DNA of 64,000 nt, taken from positions 629,054,786 to 629,118,785 of the forward strand of contig CM060915.1 of assembly GCA_030737875.1 (NCBI GenBank). The letters run 5' to 3'. The DNA comes from Allium sativum. Lineage: Eukaryota > Streptophyta > Magnoliopsida > Asparagales > Amaryllidaceae. The notes beneath the pieces are model-generated. The model saw nothing but the letters and a program-made list of their open reading frames with translations. It was not told the DNA's origin and made no database searches. A program made the translations under genes and the position numbers. Below are positions 1 to 10,835 of this stretch, piece after piece. Positions within the stretch are counted from its first letter, which is position 1. Each line of letters starts with the position of its first letter.

Positions 1-1119
1 CGATCCAAGATTAAAAATACCGTTTATTTTAAATCATTTGAAGAAAATGAAAATATCAGGATTTAATAAATCAATCACACCAATTTATAAATTTTTTATT
101 CGAGATATGTGTGAGATTTAATAAATCAATAATTTCAAATGATTTTAAACAAACAAATATTTAAATCAAATATCCATGAAATAACAGAGAAATTCAAGAC
201 CGAATTGTCAAAGAATTTTTCCAAATTATTTCTGACAAGCCCAAAGAAAAAATTTAGATCATTTACATCAAGTTTGAGAGATATTCATGATCCAAAAACG
301 TAAGAATAATTTATTTGAAATCACTTGAAACAATGTCAAGTTTGAGATATAAAGAATTATTCACACAAGATTGATAATATAAAATTTAAGTGGTGTGTGA
401 TATTCAAAATATCTAGAATCTCAAATGATTTCAAACAAAGCTAATTTCAATCATAATAATCATGAATAACGATGAAATTTCAAGATGTATCACTGATTCA
501 AGACAATTTAACATATTCAAGCCAATCTGAAAATTTCTGAAATTATCACAACTGATAAATAACAGAGTGTACTGTAATGAGTATAATATTTTAAGCATTT
601 CCAAAATTAATTGGAAGAAACTCAAAACAGCATAAGTGTGTGAAATTTCATTAATTATTCAGATCTTCAAAAATTTAGAATTCAAAATAATAGTGTTCAA
701 GATATGACATGAATACATCAACACTATTATGAATTCATAAATCAGAAAATAAACTTCAAAACAATTGCAGATATTTACAAGTTTAAAAATTCAAGATCTA
801 GAAAGAGTATAACATCAGAGTTCTATTTAAACAAAGCAAATTTCCAGAAGATCATGATTACTGCAATTGGAAGTTAAGGAAGCCCAAGAAGTTACAATGA
901 TATGACAAATCAAAACAAAAACAAAAATAGAAAGGATAGAAGAAAGAATAAACAAAAAAAAATTACAAGGTTGAGTTCAGAGATTATACCTGAAATCCAT
1001 GTAAACCAGAATCTCCGACTCAGCAATCCTGGCTGGAGGAACTGTGAATGTTACAGAACCATAAAACAGTTTGAATTTGAATCTCCTTTGAATAGCAGTT
1101 CCTCATCCACCTCCAGTAC
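1..1119 (-). other. AT-rich non-coding interior of the copia element
   Basis: No pol-like frame is seen on either strand. The stretch is AT-rich, with scattered copies of a short dyad, AAATCATTTGA or TCAAATGATTT (near 31, 135 and 421), and repeated TGTGTGA(G/A)ATTT words. A 73-codon frame at 902-1123 is Lys/Asn-rich and unrecognised; I do not treat it as a gene. This is where protease and integrase would sit in a complete copia element. Confidence 0.5.
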
Positions 1120-2550
1120 CTAAGTGTTTAGGAGATTGAGTGGTCTAACAAAATTAGTGAAACCACTCACAGTTGTGTGTTGGACTTTCGGTACCCAAAC
1201 TTGTTTAAAAAGCAACCCATCAGAATTTATCAAAGTGCCTTTAGGGATCCAGATCTGTTTGAATTTAGACGAATTCATTTTGTTTCTTTTTGGGGTCCAA
1301 ACAGAGTTGTTTCTAAACAAGTTTACATTTTGCTTTCGATTGAAAAATCCTTTGAAATTATCAAAGTTCAAATTATCAAGTCGATTCTTTTCAAAGAAGG
1401 TTGAAGGATTTTTAAAATCTTTTGAACTTCTCTTTTCAAAAACATCAAATTTTCCAAAGCCGAGTCCACTTTTATTTCCTGAAGAAAACTGATTTTTCAA
1501 CAACATATTTAAAGATTTTTCACCGTTAGAAAATTTAGTCAATGTTGTTTCAAGTCGTTGAATTTCATTTTTAAGGTCACCGTTTTCTTTCATTAAATCT
1601 GAACAATGATTTTCAGTGATCTTACTCTTTTCAAAATCAGTTTTCAAAACCAAATTTTCATCACTAAGCAATTTAATTTTGGTTTAGGATTCAGCAATTT
1701 CAAATTCAAAACGTTTTCGACTCTCAGATTCAAATTTCTTAAGTTTTTCAATCTCACTTTCTAGCTCATTCAAAATAGAATCAGTTTTCAACAAGCTTTG
1801 TTTTTCAGCAAAAATATATTTGGAATTTTCAATCGTCTTGAAATTTTCAAATTCTTGTTGCAAACAATTGTTTGTGCTTTCAAGCTCTATCTTGTTCTCT
1901 TTTAAAATCAGAATTTCGCTCTCAAGTTTTTGAATATGTTTATTTTGATGAACAAGATCATTTTTCAAATTTAAACAATTTTTGCAATTAGAATTTGAAT
2001 ACTTCTTGACATTTTTAAGCTTTGATTCCAAAAGATTATTTTTGCAAATCAACTCAAGTTTTTCAGATTTCAGAATTTTATTTTTAGACTTTAGTTTCTC
2101 AATAGATTCAGTTAAACCATTTAAGCGAGAAATTAAATCTTTACAAGAAGGATCTCCAGTTGAGTCTCCATCTGGATTTCCATCTGTACAACCTGTTAGG
2201 CACAACTCTGAAACTGAGTTGACCTTCTGGGGTTTTGAGCTGTTGTCTTCTTTTCCATATAGCGTGTTGAGAGTTGTCCAGATTTCCTGCGCGGTCAAAC
2301 AATGGGAGATAAGACTATATTGTACATCATCAACATAAGAATATAGGATATGAATAGCACGAGTATTAAATCCAATATCATTCCTATTTACAATATCATA
2401 CCCATTTATAACACTATTCCAACATTTAATATCAACAAATTTTAAATAAGATTTCATTTCTGATCTCCAATTTACAAAATCTGTACCATTAAAAATAGAT
2501 GGAATATGACTGGACTGACTCTCTAAGGTCTGACAACAAGAGATCACCAT
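1120..2550 (-). pseudogene. Copia-type gag remnant, in-frame stop
   Basis: Reads on the minus strand from an ATG at 2550. The first about 100 residues resemble the N-terminus of plant copia gag (FNGTDFVNWRSEMKSYLK, then a QEIWTTLNTLYG segment). A long coiled coil rich in Leu, Lys, Glu and Asn follows. A TAA at 1684-1686 breaks the frame, but the same frame continues to 1120 and ends in repeated W(I/V)PK motifs, a signature I associate with SIRE/Maximus-type gag. The CCHC zinc knuckle and the middle of the gag domain are missing, suggesting an internal deletion. The frame closes at 1120 without a protease motif. Probably not functional. Confidence 0.7.
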
Positions 2551-2574
2551 TACTCTAAAGTTAATAGAAAACCT

Positions 2575-2586
2575 GCTCTGATACCA
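2575..2586 (-). promoter_or_regulatory. Primer-binding site, initiator tRNA-Met (copia element)
   Basis: Plus-strand GCTCTGATACCA is the complement of TGGTATCAGAGC, which pairs with the 3' end of initiator tRNA-Met. It lies two bases from the LTR edge at 2589 and sets the strand of the element. Confidence 0.85.
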
Positions 2587-2588
2587 CT

Positions 2589-3446
2589 TGTTGGATCTAG
2601 ATTAACCCTAGAGGGGGTGAATAGGTTTTATTGCAAATTATCGCAGAGATATTAAAAAATATCAGATCACAAAATGCAGCAGAAATAAAAAGCAAAAAGA
2701 AAATAACACACAGAGATACCCAGCTTCGGCAAGACTCTGCCTACTGCTGCATTCCTAAAGTTTCTACTAGGTGGTAGAACAGATCCCGCTTACAAGGCCA
2801 TGTAAACTTGCGAACCCCTCGCTCCTATTCTAACCCTACGCTCAAAACTCTAGACTGGTCTATATCCCCTAGACCAGATTTCCCCTAGTTTTACAGACGC
2901 TAGTAAACTGCCAGTTAACACCCTAACTGGATTCCCCTAGAATTTTACAGACTCTAGAAAACTGTTTGAACGATTACAAAAGAAATAAACAATAAAAACA
3001 ATAAAACCCCCTTTGTCTAAAGTAATATAGGCCTGCCACTTTGCTTTGTCAAAAAAACTTGCTCTCCTCTTTGTTGATGGTGGCTGAGAAAATAAAGTAG
3101 GGTTTTGCCCTAAATCAATTCGACTTCGATTGCAAAAAAAACGATTCTCTAATGATCTTTAACGTTGTTCTTCGCCGATGATTTGGCTGAGGTTGCGATT
3201 GAAAACAAAGTGAGTAGTACTGATTTGAACTTGTTTTCTTTTTGAGTTGTTGTTTTTGGTTTTTCGATGCTCTAATGCCTGTAATGAAGTGGTGATTAAA
3301 TAGGATTATAGAATCCTATTAATGCTCTGATTTCGGCTAGTGTCTTGGCTTCGATTTTGTGTTTCCCCTTTTGAATGAATCTAGAAATATAATCTTTGAC
3401 CTTGATTTCATACTTGCCAAATTCTTCCCATGCTTGATTAAATCTT
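2589..3446 (-). mobile_element. Copia 5' LTR, PBS-proximal portion
   Basis: Begins TGTTGGATCTAG in plus orientation (the LTR 3' end on the element strand) and is cut at 3446 by element 1. It holds several CTAGA/CCCCTAG words and no coding frame. The LTR resumes at 14197. Confidence 0.75.
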
Positions 3447-3727
3447 TGTAACAACCCGTATTTTCAATAACCTGTTATAACGTAAATCGAGGCAAAATTT
3501 AAATTATAAATCTGAATCAAGGGAAATGGGCTATGCCATTGCGTTCATCTCGGAAAAATACGCGAAATAGAGTCCGAGTTTTCGAAAATCGGAGTCCGTA
3601 TGACCCGATTAAGGCCCAACGAAGTTTTCAGAAAATTTCAAGTTCAAAACAGATTTGAATTTCAAGTTCAAATTTCGGATTTCGGGCCTGGAAGGCTAGG
3701 CGGGAAATTTCCCGCCAAGCCAACCAA

Positions 3728-3801
3728 GTCGACAGGCCTGTCGACTTGGGAGTCGACTTGGTTGGACCCAAGTCGACAGCCCTGTCGACTTGGCTGTCGA
3801 C
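3728..3801. repeat. Cluster of six GTCGAC palindromes in the LTR
   Basis: GTCGAC occurs at 3728, 3740, 3752, 3772, 3784 and 3796, embedded in alternating CAAGTCGACAG and CTGTCGACTTGG words that can pair with each other. The same cluster is at 11117-11190 in the 3' LTR. It lies about 130 bp upstream of the TATA-like box. Confidence 0.85.
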
Positions 3802-3931
3802 TTGGTTCAGCCGGGCAGTTTTGCCTGGTGCACCATTTTGGGTTTTGGTTAGGTTTTGGGGCCAGATTCGGTTTTAAGGGCTGAGATTGGAATTAGGGTT
3901 TAATCCTAAGGTTGAAACTAATTCTAATCTC

Positions 3932-3939
3932 TATAAATA
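3932..3939 (+). promoter_or_regulatory. Candidate LTR promoter TATA box
   Basis: TATAAATA followed by GCCCCTAACC. The same box lies at 11321-11328 in the 3' LTR and, reversed, at 26477-26484 and 46690-46697 in element C, although the surrounding LTRs have diverged. Conservation between families supports promoter function; the transcription start is not shown. Confidence 0.6.
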
Positions 3940-4311
3940 AGCCCCTAACCTAACCCTAAATCATCATTATTCATTCAAGTAACTAAACTATGGCAAAATC
4001 ATTCCTCTCATGGCCTCCACTCTCTTCATAAAATTCCTAAGTTATTTCTATGAGAGATTTTCCATGCATACAAGTGTTTTCAAGCTTGTATGAGTGTCAT
4101 TAGCTTGCATTCAAGTCAAGTTTCCATATTTACATCATAAAGCAAGGGTTTTGATCATTTTTGCTCAAGGGTTTTTCTATTGGAGCTTGCATTTTGGGTT
4201 TATTTGATTGCATAAGGGCTTTGTCTCAATCTATATATATTTTTGTGTCTTCATAAGCATTGTAAGCCCTTTTCTACTTTCATATTTAAACTCTAAAGTT
4301 AAATGAATGAT

Positions 4312-4618
4312 GCAAGTTTGGTTGATCATTATGATATGCAAGTTTGCCATGATATGCAAGTTTACCATGTCATGTTATGCAAGTTTGATATGTTATGATA
4401 TGCAAGTTTATCATGTTATGTTATGCAAGTATGCCATGTTATGATATGCAAGTTTACCATGTTATGCTATGCAAGTTTGCCATGTTATGATATGCAAGTT
4501 TATCATGTTATGTTATGCAAGTTTGCCATGTTATGATATGCAAGTTTATCATGTTACGTTATGCAAGTTTGATATGCAAGTTTGTCATATGATATACAAG
4601 TTATGTTATGCAAGTTTG
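4312..4618 (+). repeat. ATGCAAGTTT degenerate tandem array
   Basis: Many copies of ATGCAAGTTT alternate with ATCATGTTATG and GCCATGTTATG spacers, giving an irregular higher-order period. Counterparts are at 11698-12008 and, reversed, in element C at 25864-26135, 31634-31815 and 46254-46350. Element A integrated inside one of these arrays. Confidence 0.8.
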
Positions 4619-5040
4619 GGTTGATCATTTTGTTCATGTTATCATGTTATACAAGCTTACCTTGAGTATATGAACATAAAGCTTCAAGCTTTATGCTAAA
4701 GGTTGCATTTTGGCAACATGTAAGTTATCATATCTCTTATGATAACTTGCATGTGAGGCTAAATGCGAACTTATGGCCATTTCTACATGTCATTTATCAC
4801 CATGTATCACCAATATGCTAAGTTTGGTTTTATGCATGTTTTTGAGGCCTAAAAATGTAATATGCAAGTATATGAACATATGTACATTTCATATGCCACC
4901 ATGTTAAACTTGTGGCTTCAACACCTTTATGTCATGATTATGCCAAGTTCCCTCTTTCTATCCTTTATGCGCTATTGCGATATGTAAGCGATGGGATTGC
5001 GTTTGGGGTTGGGTAAACTTAAAAGACATAAAAACATAAG

Positions 5041-5106
5041 ATTGGGAATTTACCTATTAAGTTAGGTCTACCCATTGGGAATTTACCTATTAAGTTAGGT
5101 CTACCC
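5041..5106 (+). repeat. 33-bp direct duplication
   Basis: Two adjacent copies of a 33-bp unit starting ATTGGGAATTTACC, repeated in the 3' LTR and, reversed, in both element C LTRs. The duplication predates the split of the two families. Confidence 0.85.
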
Positions 5107-5927
5107 AAATTCTTGAAAACTTGTAATATGTTTTGGAAACATGATGGACATGACACTTAGAAAATATAAGTGTGACCAACTCGAGGTTGGGTTGAGTTTG
5201 TAGCGTAAAACTACCCGGAACCGACCGGCTTAACTAGTTGCTACAAACAATAGGACCCAATGTGAGAAGTTGGTCATGTTGTACCTTGAGCCCGAGGTTA
5301 GACCAAGTTGTGGTGTAAAGCTACCCGGACCCGCCCGGCTTAAATAGTAACCACAACAAGGTCTAATGTGAGAGGTTAAGGCACATTAAATTAATTAATG
5401 CCTCATGATTAGGGTTAAGTCATGGTCCACTTAATACTTAACCAATTGGGGCTTGGTAGATTAATCAGGGTTAAGTCGTGAACTCATCGTTACACTTAAC
5501 CAAGTTAATCCATGATTAGTAAAAGGGGTTAAACCGTACTTAACCCACTAGAAAATCCTAGCAATGGGGGTCCACTCCAGCAGTAATCCCAAGTTTGTAT
5601 CATTAAGACCCTAGGGACTAGGCTAGGGTGGGGGCACGATTACTGGACTTGAGGTAAGTGACCAAAAACGACGGCAGAGTGGTACGCCGATGTAGTTCCG
5701 GACGGACTATGGTCGTGCACGTAGTCCGTATTTGGAGAAGTCAAGCATGGGTACCAGTAGATCGAGACTGTGCACTTATGTTTATGGTGTCCAGGGGTTG
5801 ACACCCTAGGGTTTGATACACCCGACGGGAGACCCGGCACAGTCTGACTACAATTATGTTTGGGCCGTATTGACACCAACACGTGACGAGTTAGGCTTAT
5901 AGGGAGCCGATCGACTAGACCGTTTGG

Positions 5928-6113
5928 TTGGACCTCGTATTAGGGTCACTTCATGTTATTGGACCTCGTATTAGGGTCACTTCATGTTATTGGACCTCGT
6001 ATTAGGGTTACTTCATGTTATTGGACCTCGTATTAGGGTCACTTCATGTTATTGGACCTCGTATTAGGGTCACTTCATGTTATTGGACCTCGTATTAGGG
6101 TCACTTCATGTTA
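5928..6113 (+). repeat. 31-bp tandem array, 6 copies
   Basis: Six exact-length copies of a unit beginning TTGGACCTCGTATTAGGG. The 3' LTR has seven copies (13317-13533), so copy number changed during or after integration. Confidence 0.9.
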
Positions 6114-6780
6114 TTGGGCCAAAGCTTGGGCCAAGGGATCAATACTTGTTTATTCAAGTCATGTTAGCTTGCTAGTACACCTGTGGTGCAAAAACCTTAA
6201 ACCTGATTATGCGATGACACCTTTATCTACCTTGTTGGTTAATCATCATGCTAGTATGTTGTTATCCTTATGTTCATCCCTGCTTCTCATGCCAGTTAAC
6301 TTTATCAGTTTACATTGATTGTAGTAGGGCTTACTCAGTCTTTTTGACTGACCTGTTTTTCTTTCGCCTCTTTTCTTCCGTTCCCCCCCCCCCCCCAGGT
6401 TCTCAGGGTGGGAATATTGGAGCTTAGCTTGGACTTCTGATCGCTTGCTTGTGGGATTTTAGCTCATGTACGGTCTTGACATGAAGCTAGCTATGGTTAT
6501 CACTTATTTTGGGGATAGTACTTATGTATTTCAGTTTTTCAGTGATGTTGTTTTTATCTAGACTTGTGTATTTGGAAAGTTGACATTATGTGTACCAGAC
6601 TTGTTTTGAAATAGTTTGAAATCTTCCGCTGTTTTACTTATCTTATTTACTTTGTTTACATATATACATATGTTCTTGTTCTGCCTTGATATATCATGAT
6701 GCATGTTTACCTGATTCAAACGCCCCTCCAAAGTCAGAGTGCTTGCAAGAGCCACCCTGGCGAATGCGGGGTGTTACATT

Positions 6781-6792
6781 TGGTATCAGAGC
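6781..6792 (+). promoter_or_regulatory. Primer-binding site, initiator tRNA-Met (element 1)
   Basis: TGGTATCAGAGC two bases after the 5' LTR end, the usual primer site of plant Ty3 chromoviruses. Confidence 0.9.
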
Positions 6793-6977
6793 ATATGGTT
6801 TACGAGAAGGAACAAAAAGGTTTTTAGAAAACTTTTGGAAAACTATTTTCAAAACCAAGTATAAAGTATTTTCCAAAGAAAAGTCTAGTTTATTTTAAAG
6901 GCTATTCCCCAAAAAGCCATTAGCAAAATTCCTTCGTTTTTCTCCATTCTGAATCTATCTTTTTCTTCGTTTTCAGT

Positions 6978-7985
6978 ATGGCCAATAACTTTGCCATTCC
7001 GGAGGGAGTACACGTACCTGTTTGGTATAGGAGACTTTTGGAGGCTAGGGCGACCGAAGCCGGCCCCGCAGATGTCCCTCCTCCTCCTCCTCCGGTAGTT
7101 AATGTTCCTCCTCCTCCTGTCGCTGAGGTTCCTCTTCCTCCTCCCCTTCAACATCCACAAGAGTATTTCGCGGAGATTTTCAAAGACTTTAAGGCGATGG
7201 GTTGCAAGAATTTCATTGGAACCGAGACTTATGTAGAGGCAAGGAATTGGTTGAAAGAAACCGAAGATCTTTTTGCCTTCTTTGATATAGATGACCGTAG
7301 GAGGGTTTTATTGGCAGTGTGGTTGCTAAAGGAAGAAGCTGCACGTTGGTGGGTGGTCACCACCGCTACTAGGCCAATTGAGACTTGGGATGACTTTCGG
7401 GGAAAGTTTGGACTAAGGTTCCTATCACTGAAACAAGGGGACATGACTATTAGGGAATACATAGATAAGTTTAATCAACTGGCTCGGGTCGGTTTAGACT
7501 TGGTTAACACAGCTCAGAAGAAGGCCCTATACTTTGCTCTGGGATTAAACGAGCCATTACATGGTTTAGCCATGTCTCATATACCCTTGGGGGCAACTTT
7601 CGAGAGTTTGGTGAATATGGCCCTACTCAATGAAGAGAATAGGAGTGACAAGAAGGAGGAGAAGTCTAAAGATAAGAAGGAAAAAAGGTGCTTTACTTGT
7701 GGAAGCTCGACTCATCTAAATAAGGATTGCAGAAAAAGGAAGGGCACTTGCTTTAACTGTGGAGAAATGGGACACTTCACTAGGGATTGCCCGAAGAAGC
7801 AAGGGCAAGGCCAGGGTCAGACTCAGCGTGCTGGACCTTCGGGAGGGCAAGTTCATGCTCTCAATGCCGCTCCAGTTCCCGATCGAGGTAGTATTTCTGT
7901 TGAAAGTCTTGTTTACATTTCTGATTTTCCTGTTCGTACTTTGTTTGATTCTGGTGCATCGCATAGTTTATTTCATCTGGTTTAG
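6978..7985 (+). CDS. gag: Ty3-type Gag, running into a truncated protease
   Basis: 335 codons from an ATG that matches the start of the element C gag (MANNFAIPEG versus MADNLAIPEG). Order: N-terminal stretch, Pro-rich linker (about 34-57), Retrotrans_gag domain (about 78-218), basic linker, two CCHC knuckles (C238-C241-H246-C251 and C258-C261-H266-C271), Gln/Gly-rich linker, and the start of an aspartic protease with DSGAS at 324-328. A TAG ends the frame seven residues later, removing almost all of the protease. Compared with element C, about 13 residues are missing in frame between residues 150 and 151, inside the capsid-like domain. Gag would form particles and bind element RNA; whether this shortened form assembles is doubtful. 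Confidence 0.85.
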   Translation: MANNFAIPEGVHVPVWYRRLLEARATEAGPADVPPPPPPVVNVPPPPVAEVPLPPPLQHPQEYFAEIFKDFKAMGCKNFIGTETYVEARNWLKETEDLFAFFDIDDRRRVLLAVWLLKEEAARWWVVTTATRPIETWDDFRGKFGLRFLSLKQGDMTIREYIDKFNQLARVGLDLVNTAQKKALYFALGLNEPLHGLAMSHIPLGATFESLVNMALLNEENRSDKKEEKSKDKKEKRCFTCGSSTHLNKDCRKRKGTCFNCGEMGHFTRDCPKKQGQGQGQTQRAGPSGGQVHALNAAPVPDRGSISVESLVYISDFPVRTLFDSGASHSLFHLV

Positions 7986-9900
7986 TTGGAAGTTTGCACC
8001 TAAGTACTAGTCTAGTTAATGATCCCGTGTGTGTTTCAAATCCAATTGGGGGTTCCGCCCATTTGTCTATTATCTACGTGGATTTGAAAATCTCTATCTT
8101 GAGTATAGAATTCTCGCGTGATGCTTATATTCTCGGTTTCATGGGGTATGGGTTGATTTTTGGGCATGGATGGGTTGTCCAGTTTTGGGGCCATTCTTGA
8201 TTTTTGAGCATAGGGTTGAGAGGCTCATGACTCGCCTCGGTAATACCCTAAAAATTTCTAGTAACCCTATGAGTCCCGTCATGTTGTGTTCTCTTGAATC
8301 CCTCAACTCGTCTATCGATAGTTTGCAATCGGTGAGGGTGGTCCGAGAATATCCTGATATCTTGGGTGAAGTGAAGGGGGTTACCCCTAAACGAGAGATA
8401 GATTTCCGCATTTATCTGGTTGATAATGCCAAGATAGTTTTGTGGCCGGTTAGGCACATGGCCCCGCAAGATGAGAGTTAAGAAAGCAAGTCAAGGAGTT
8501 GCTTAAGAAGAACTTCATTAGATGAAGTATATCTGAATGGGGAGCGCCTGTAGTATTTACTACCAAGGCAGATGGTTCTCTTCGACTTTGTGTTGATTAT
8601 CGTGAGTTAAACAAAGAGAATAGACAACCATTACCAAGGATCGATGATTTGTTTGATCAGCTTGTAGGAACATCTGCTTTCTCTTGATCTTGCTACTGGA
8701 TTCCATCAGCTCAGAGTAGCTGAGGATAGTATAGACAAAACTGCGTTCAGAACTCCAGATGGATTCTTAGAATGGCTGGTCATGCCATTCGGTTTGACTA
8801 ATGCACCCGCCTACTTCGTGGACTTGATGAGTAGGGTGCCTAGGGAGTTCCTGAACAAGTTTGTGGTAATCTTTGTAGAAGATATCCTGACTTTCTTAAA
8901 GAACGAGGAAGAACATGCTAGACATCTCAAGGAGGTGATGGATACGCTTAGAGCGCATCAGTTGAAAGCCAAGTCCTCCAAATGTCATTTTGGAGAAAAA
9001 TGAGTTAGATTTCTTGGGCACATAGTTTCTAAGCAAGGCTTAGTGGTGGATCCTGCTAAAGTGGTCGCGGTTCAAAACCGAAAAGCTCCGACGAGGACAA
9101 TTGAAGTAAGAAGTTCTCTCAGTTTAATTAGTTAGTTAGCGTCCCTTGAGCTTAGACCTACCCTTCTGGATCAAGTAGGGACTTCACAGAAAGAAGACCC
9201 GCAGTTAGTCGAGATCATGGACAAGTTGATTCGAGGCGAGATGGTAAGTCACCTCGCTATAGATGACAAGGGATAGCTAAGACGCGATGAGAGAAAGAAG
9301 GTTCTTGAAGATGCACATCACCCGAGGAGGTGGCCGAGTTTGTCCCAAGGTGCATGTTGTGCCAACAGATTAAGGCCGAGTCATAAAAAGCCCGGTGGGC
9401 TATTACATCCATTGGAGGTCCCCGCAATGGAAGTAGTAAAGCGTCACGAAGGATTTCGTGGATGGACTGCCTAGATCAAGGAAAGGGAATACGAGCATGT
9501 GGGTCATAGTAGGTAAACTCACGAAGAGTGCTCATTTCACTCCGGTAAAGAGCGAAAGGACTGCATCATAGCTAGCGACAGTTTACTTTCAAGAAATAAA
9601 GCGGTTGCACGAGGTTCCCTAAAGTATAGTTAGTAACCATGACTCAATCTTCACCAGCCAGTTTTGGAATAGTCTACGGGAAGTCATGGGAAAGCGACTG
9701 AATCTAAGTACGGCCTATCAATCACAGGCGGATGGTTCATTTCGTTCAAGCATGAGTTATAGAAAATCACGTTAGTAAGAGCAATTGGCAACGTGGATTG
9801 GTATTTCCAAGAAAAGTTCTGCTGCGTGGAATACTTTATGGTAAGTAAACGAGATCCAGGATTCACTAGTGAATTTTAGAGAGCTTGCATGAAACCATGA
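7986..9900 (+). pseudogene. pol: Element 1 pol remnant: protease, RT, integrase fragments
   Basis: Broken in many places. 7986-8480 holds the protease and linker region. 8520-9070 holds reverse transcriptase: [10 protein letters not shown], a frameshift with a small deletion before [10 protein letters not shown], then [14 protein letters not shown] in the open segment 8782-9003. The catalytic Asp pair reads FVED near 8868-8892, so the first Asp is Glu. A stop follows at about 9001. RNase H is essentially absent: sequence jumps from the end of RT (about 9120) to the post-RNase H linker. 9300-9750 contains shifted integrase pieces such as WVIVGKLTKSAHF and LNLSTAYQSQADG with stops. Not able to make active enzymes. 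Confidence 0.8.
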
Positions 9901-10800
9901 GGTCATAGTTATGTTTAAGCCAAGAATGATAGAAGAGTAAGTAAAAGACGGTCAAAGCACAATGGAGTTAAGCTCAAGGAAATGTGGCTTAGAAGACTGA
10001 AGGCTAGATACGCGCATCATATCTCTTTTTAAGAGCATATCCTTGATCCTTGTTTTCCTGTGGAACTTACTCGCATGTTATCTTTTTACGTATATCCTCT
10101 CGGTCCTATTTCTGTCGGGAGGTATGACTTATTGGCTAGTAATACATGTCAGGGTTTGAAGGGGTCCGTTAGGTTGACTAAACCTTTTGGGCTTTTATAG
10201 GATTGGGGTTAAGTTAGGAAGGGATTTCTTGTAATCCAAAAGGAGTATATCTTGCTTATCTTCCCGATCTCTTTGTAGCATATCTTTCTTTTGTTATCCA
10301 TGTTTGTCTTGTTTATCTTGTTATCATGTTAATCTTGTCATGAGAACCTTAGGTAGAAACCCTTTGGATGAAACATGTGTTTGAAACATGTTATGCTTGA
10401 TGTTTGCAAGTGGTTGCAAGTGTTTGCAAGTGGTTACTCGTGGATGCATTATACACATTAGGCACTAGATCGGCTCACACACTCCTCATATTGCATATGC
10501 ATGAGTGTTTACGCTTATTCATGGATGAAAATTTTTGTGTTATCACATGGATGTTGCATATGGATGTATGTTATGTGCACACATATAGATGTTATACATT
10601 ATGTTAGGAATTGCATACATATGGATTCATTTCACTAACATAATTTGCATTGATGATATTTGCATTAGATAAGTACATATACACACACCTTTGCATATGT
10701 TCATACAACATTTAGAATCTTGTAAGGACAATGATTGCTCGTGGATGATGTTTTGAGTAGATGGATGTTGGATGGTAGGATATGTTCTTCCTAACTTAGA
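9901..10800 (+). other. Element 1 3' non-coding internal region
   Basis: Nothing recognisable as coding survives beyond scraps of the integrase C-terminus. From about 10380 there are GTTTGCAAGTGGTTGCAAG-type repeats and CATATGGATG words, which reappear reversed in element C at about 27120-27540. This 3' block is therefore shared by the two related families. Confidence 0.65.
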
Positions 10801-10835
10801 GATTTCGGGGACGAAATCCTTTAAGGAGGGGAGAA
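10801..10835 (+). promoter_or_regulatory. Pre-PPT hairpin and polypurine tract (element 1)
   Basis: GATTTCGGGGACGAAATC (10801-10818) forms a perfect 7-bp stem with a GGGA loop. It is followed by the purine tract AAGGAGGGGAGAA (10823-10835), which directly abuts the 3' LTR and would prime plus-strand DNA. Confidence 0.8.

Larger units (their letters stand above)
3447..6778 (+). repeat. Element 1 5' LTR (3.33 kb)
   Basis: Starts TGTAACAACCCG and ends GGTGTTACA, with its partner at 10836-14196. It contains a GTCGAC palindrome cluster (3728-3801), a TATA-like box (3932-3939), an ATGCAAGTTT array (about 4312-4618), a 33-bp direct duplication (5041-5106), a 31-bp array (5928-6113) and a C-run near 6382. 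Small open frames inside it are not genes. Confidence 0.92.

Noticed and set aside
3600..3884. 94-codon frame repeated at 10989-11273
   Set aside because: It lies in the LTR and recurs only because the LTRs are copies. Composition is driven by the GTCGAC cluster; no domain.
3941..3960. CCCTAA-like words after the TATA box (also in element C) suggesting interstitial telomere repeat
   Set aside because: Only two or three irregular units, conserved as part of the LTR leader; not a telomeric array.
6781..6792. tRNA-Met fragment (also at 2575, 29123, 38503 and 59609)
   Set aside because: Only the 12-base primer-binding complement is present, always at the LTR edge; not a tRNA gene.
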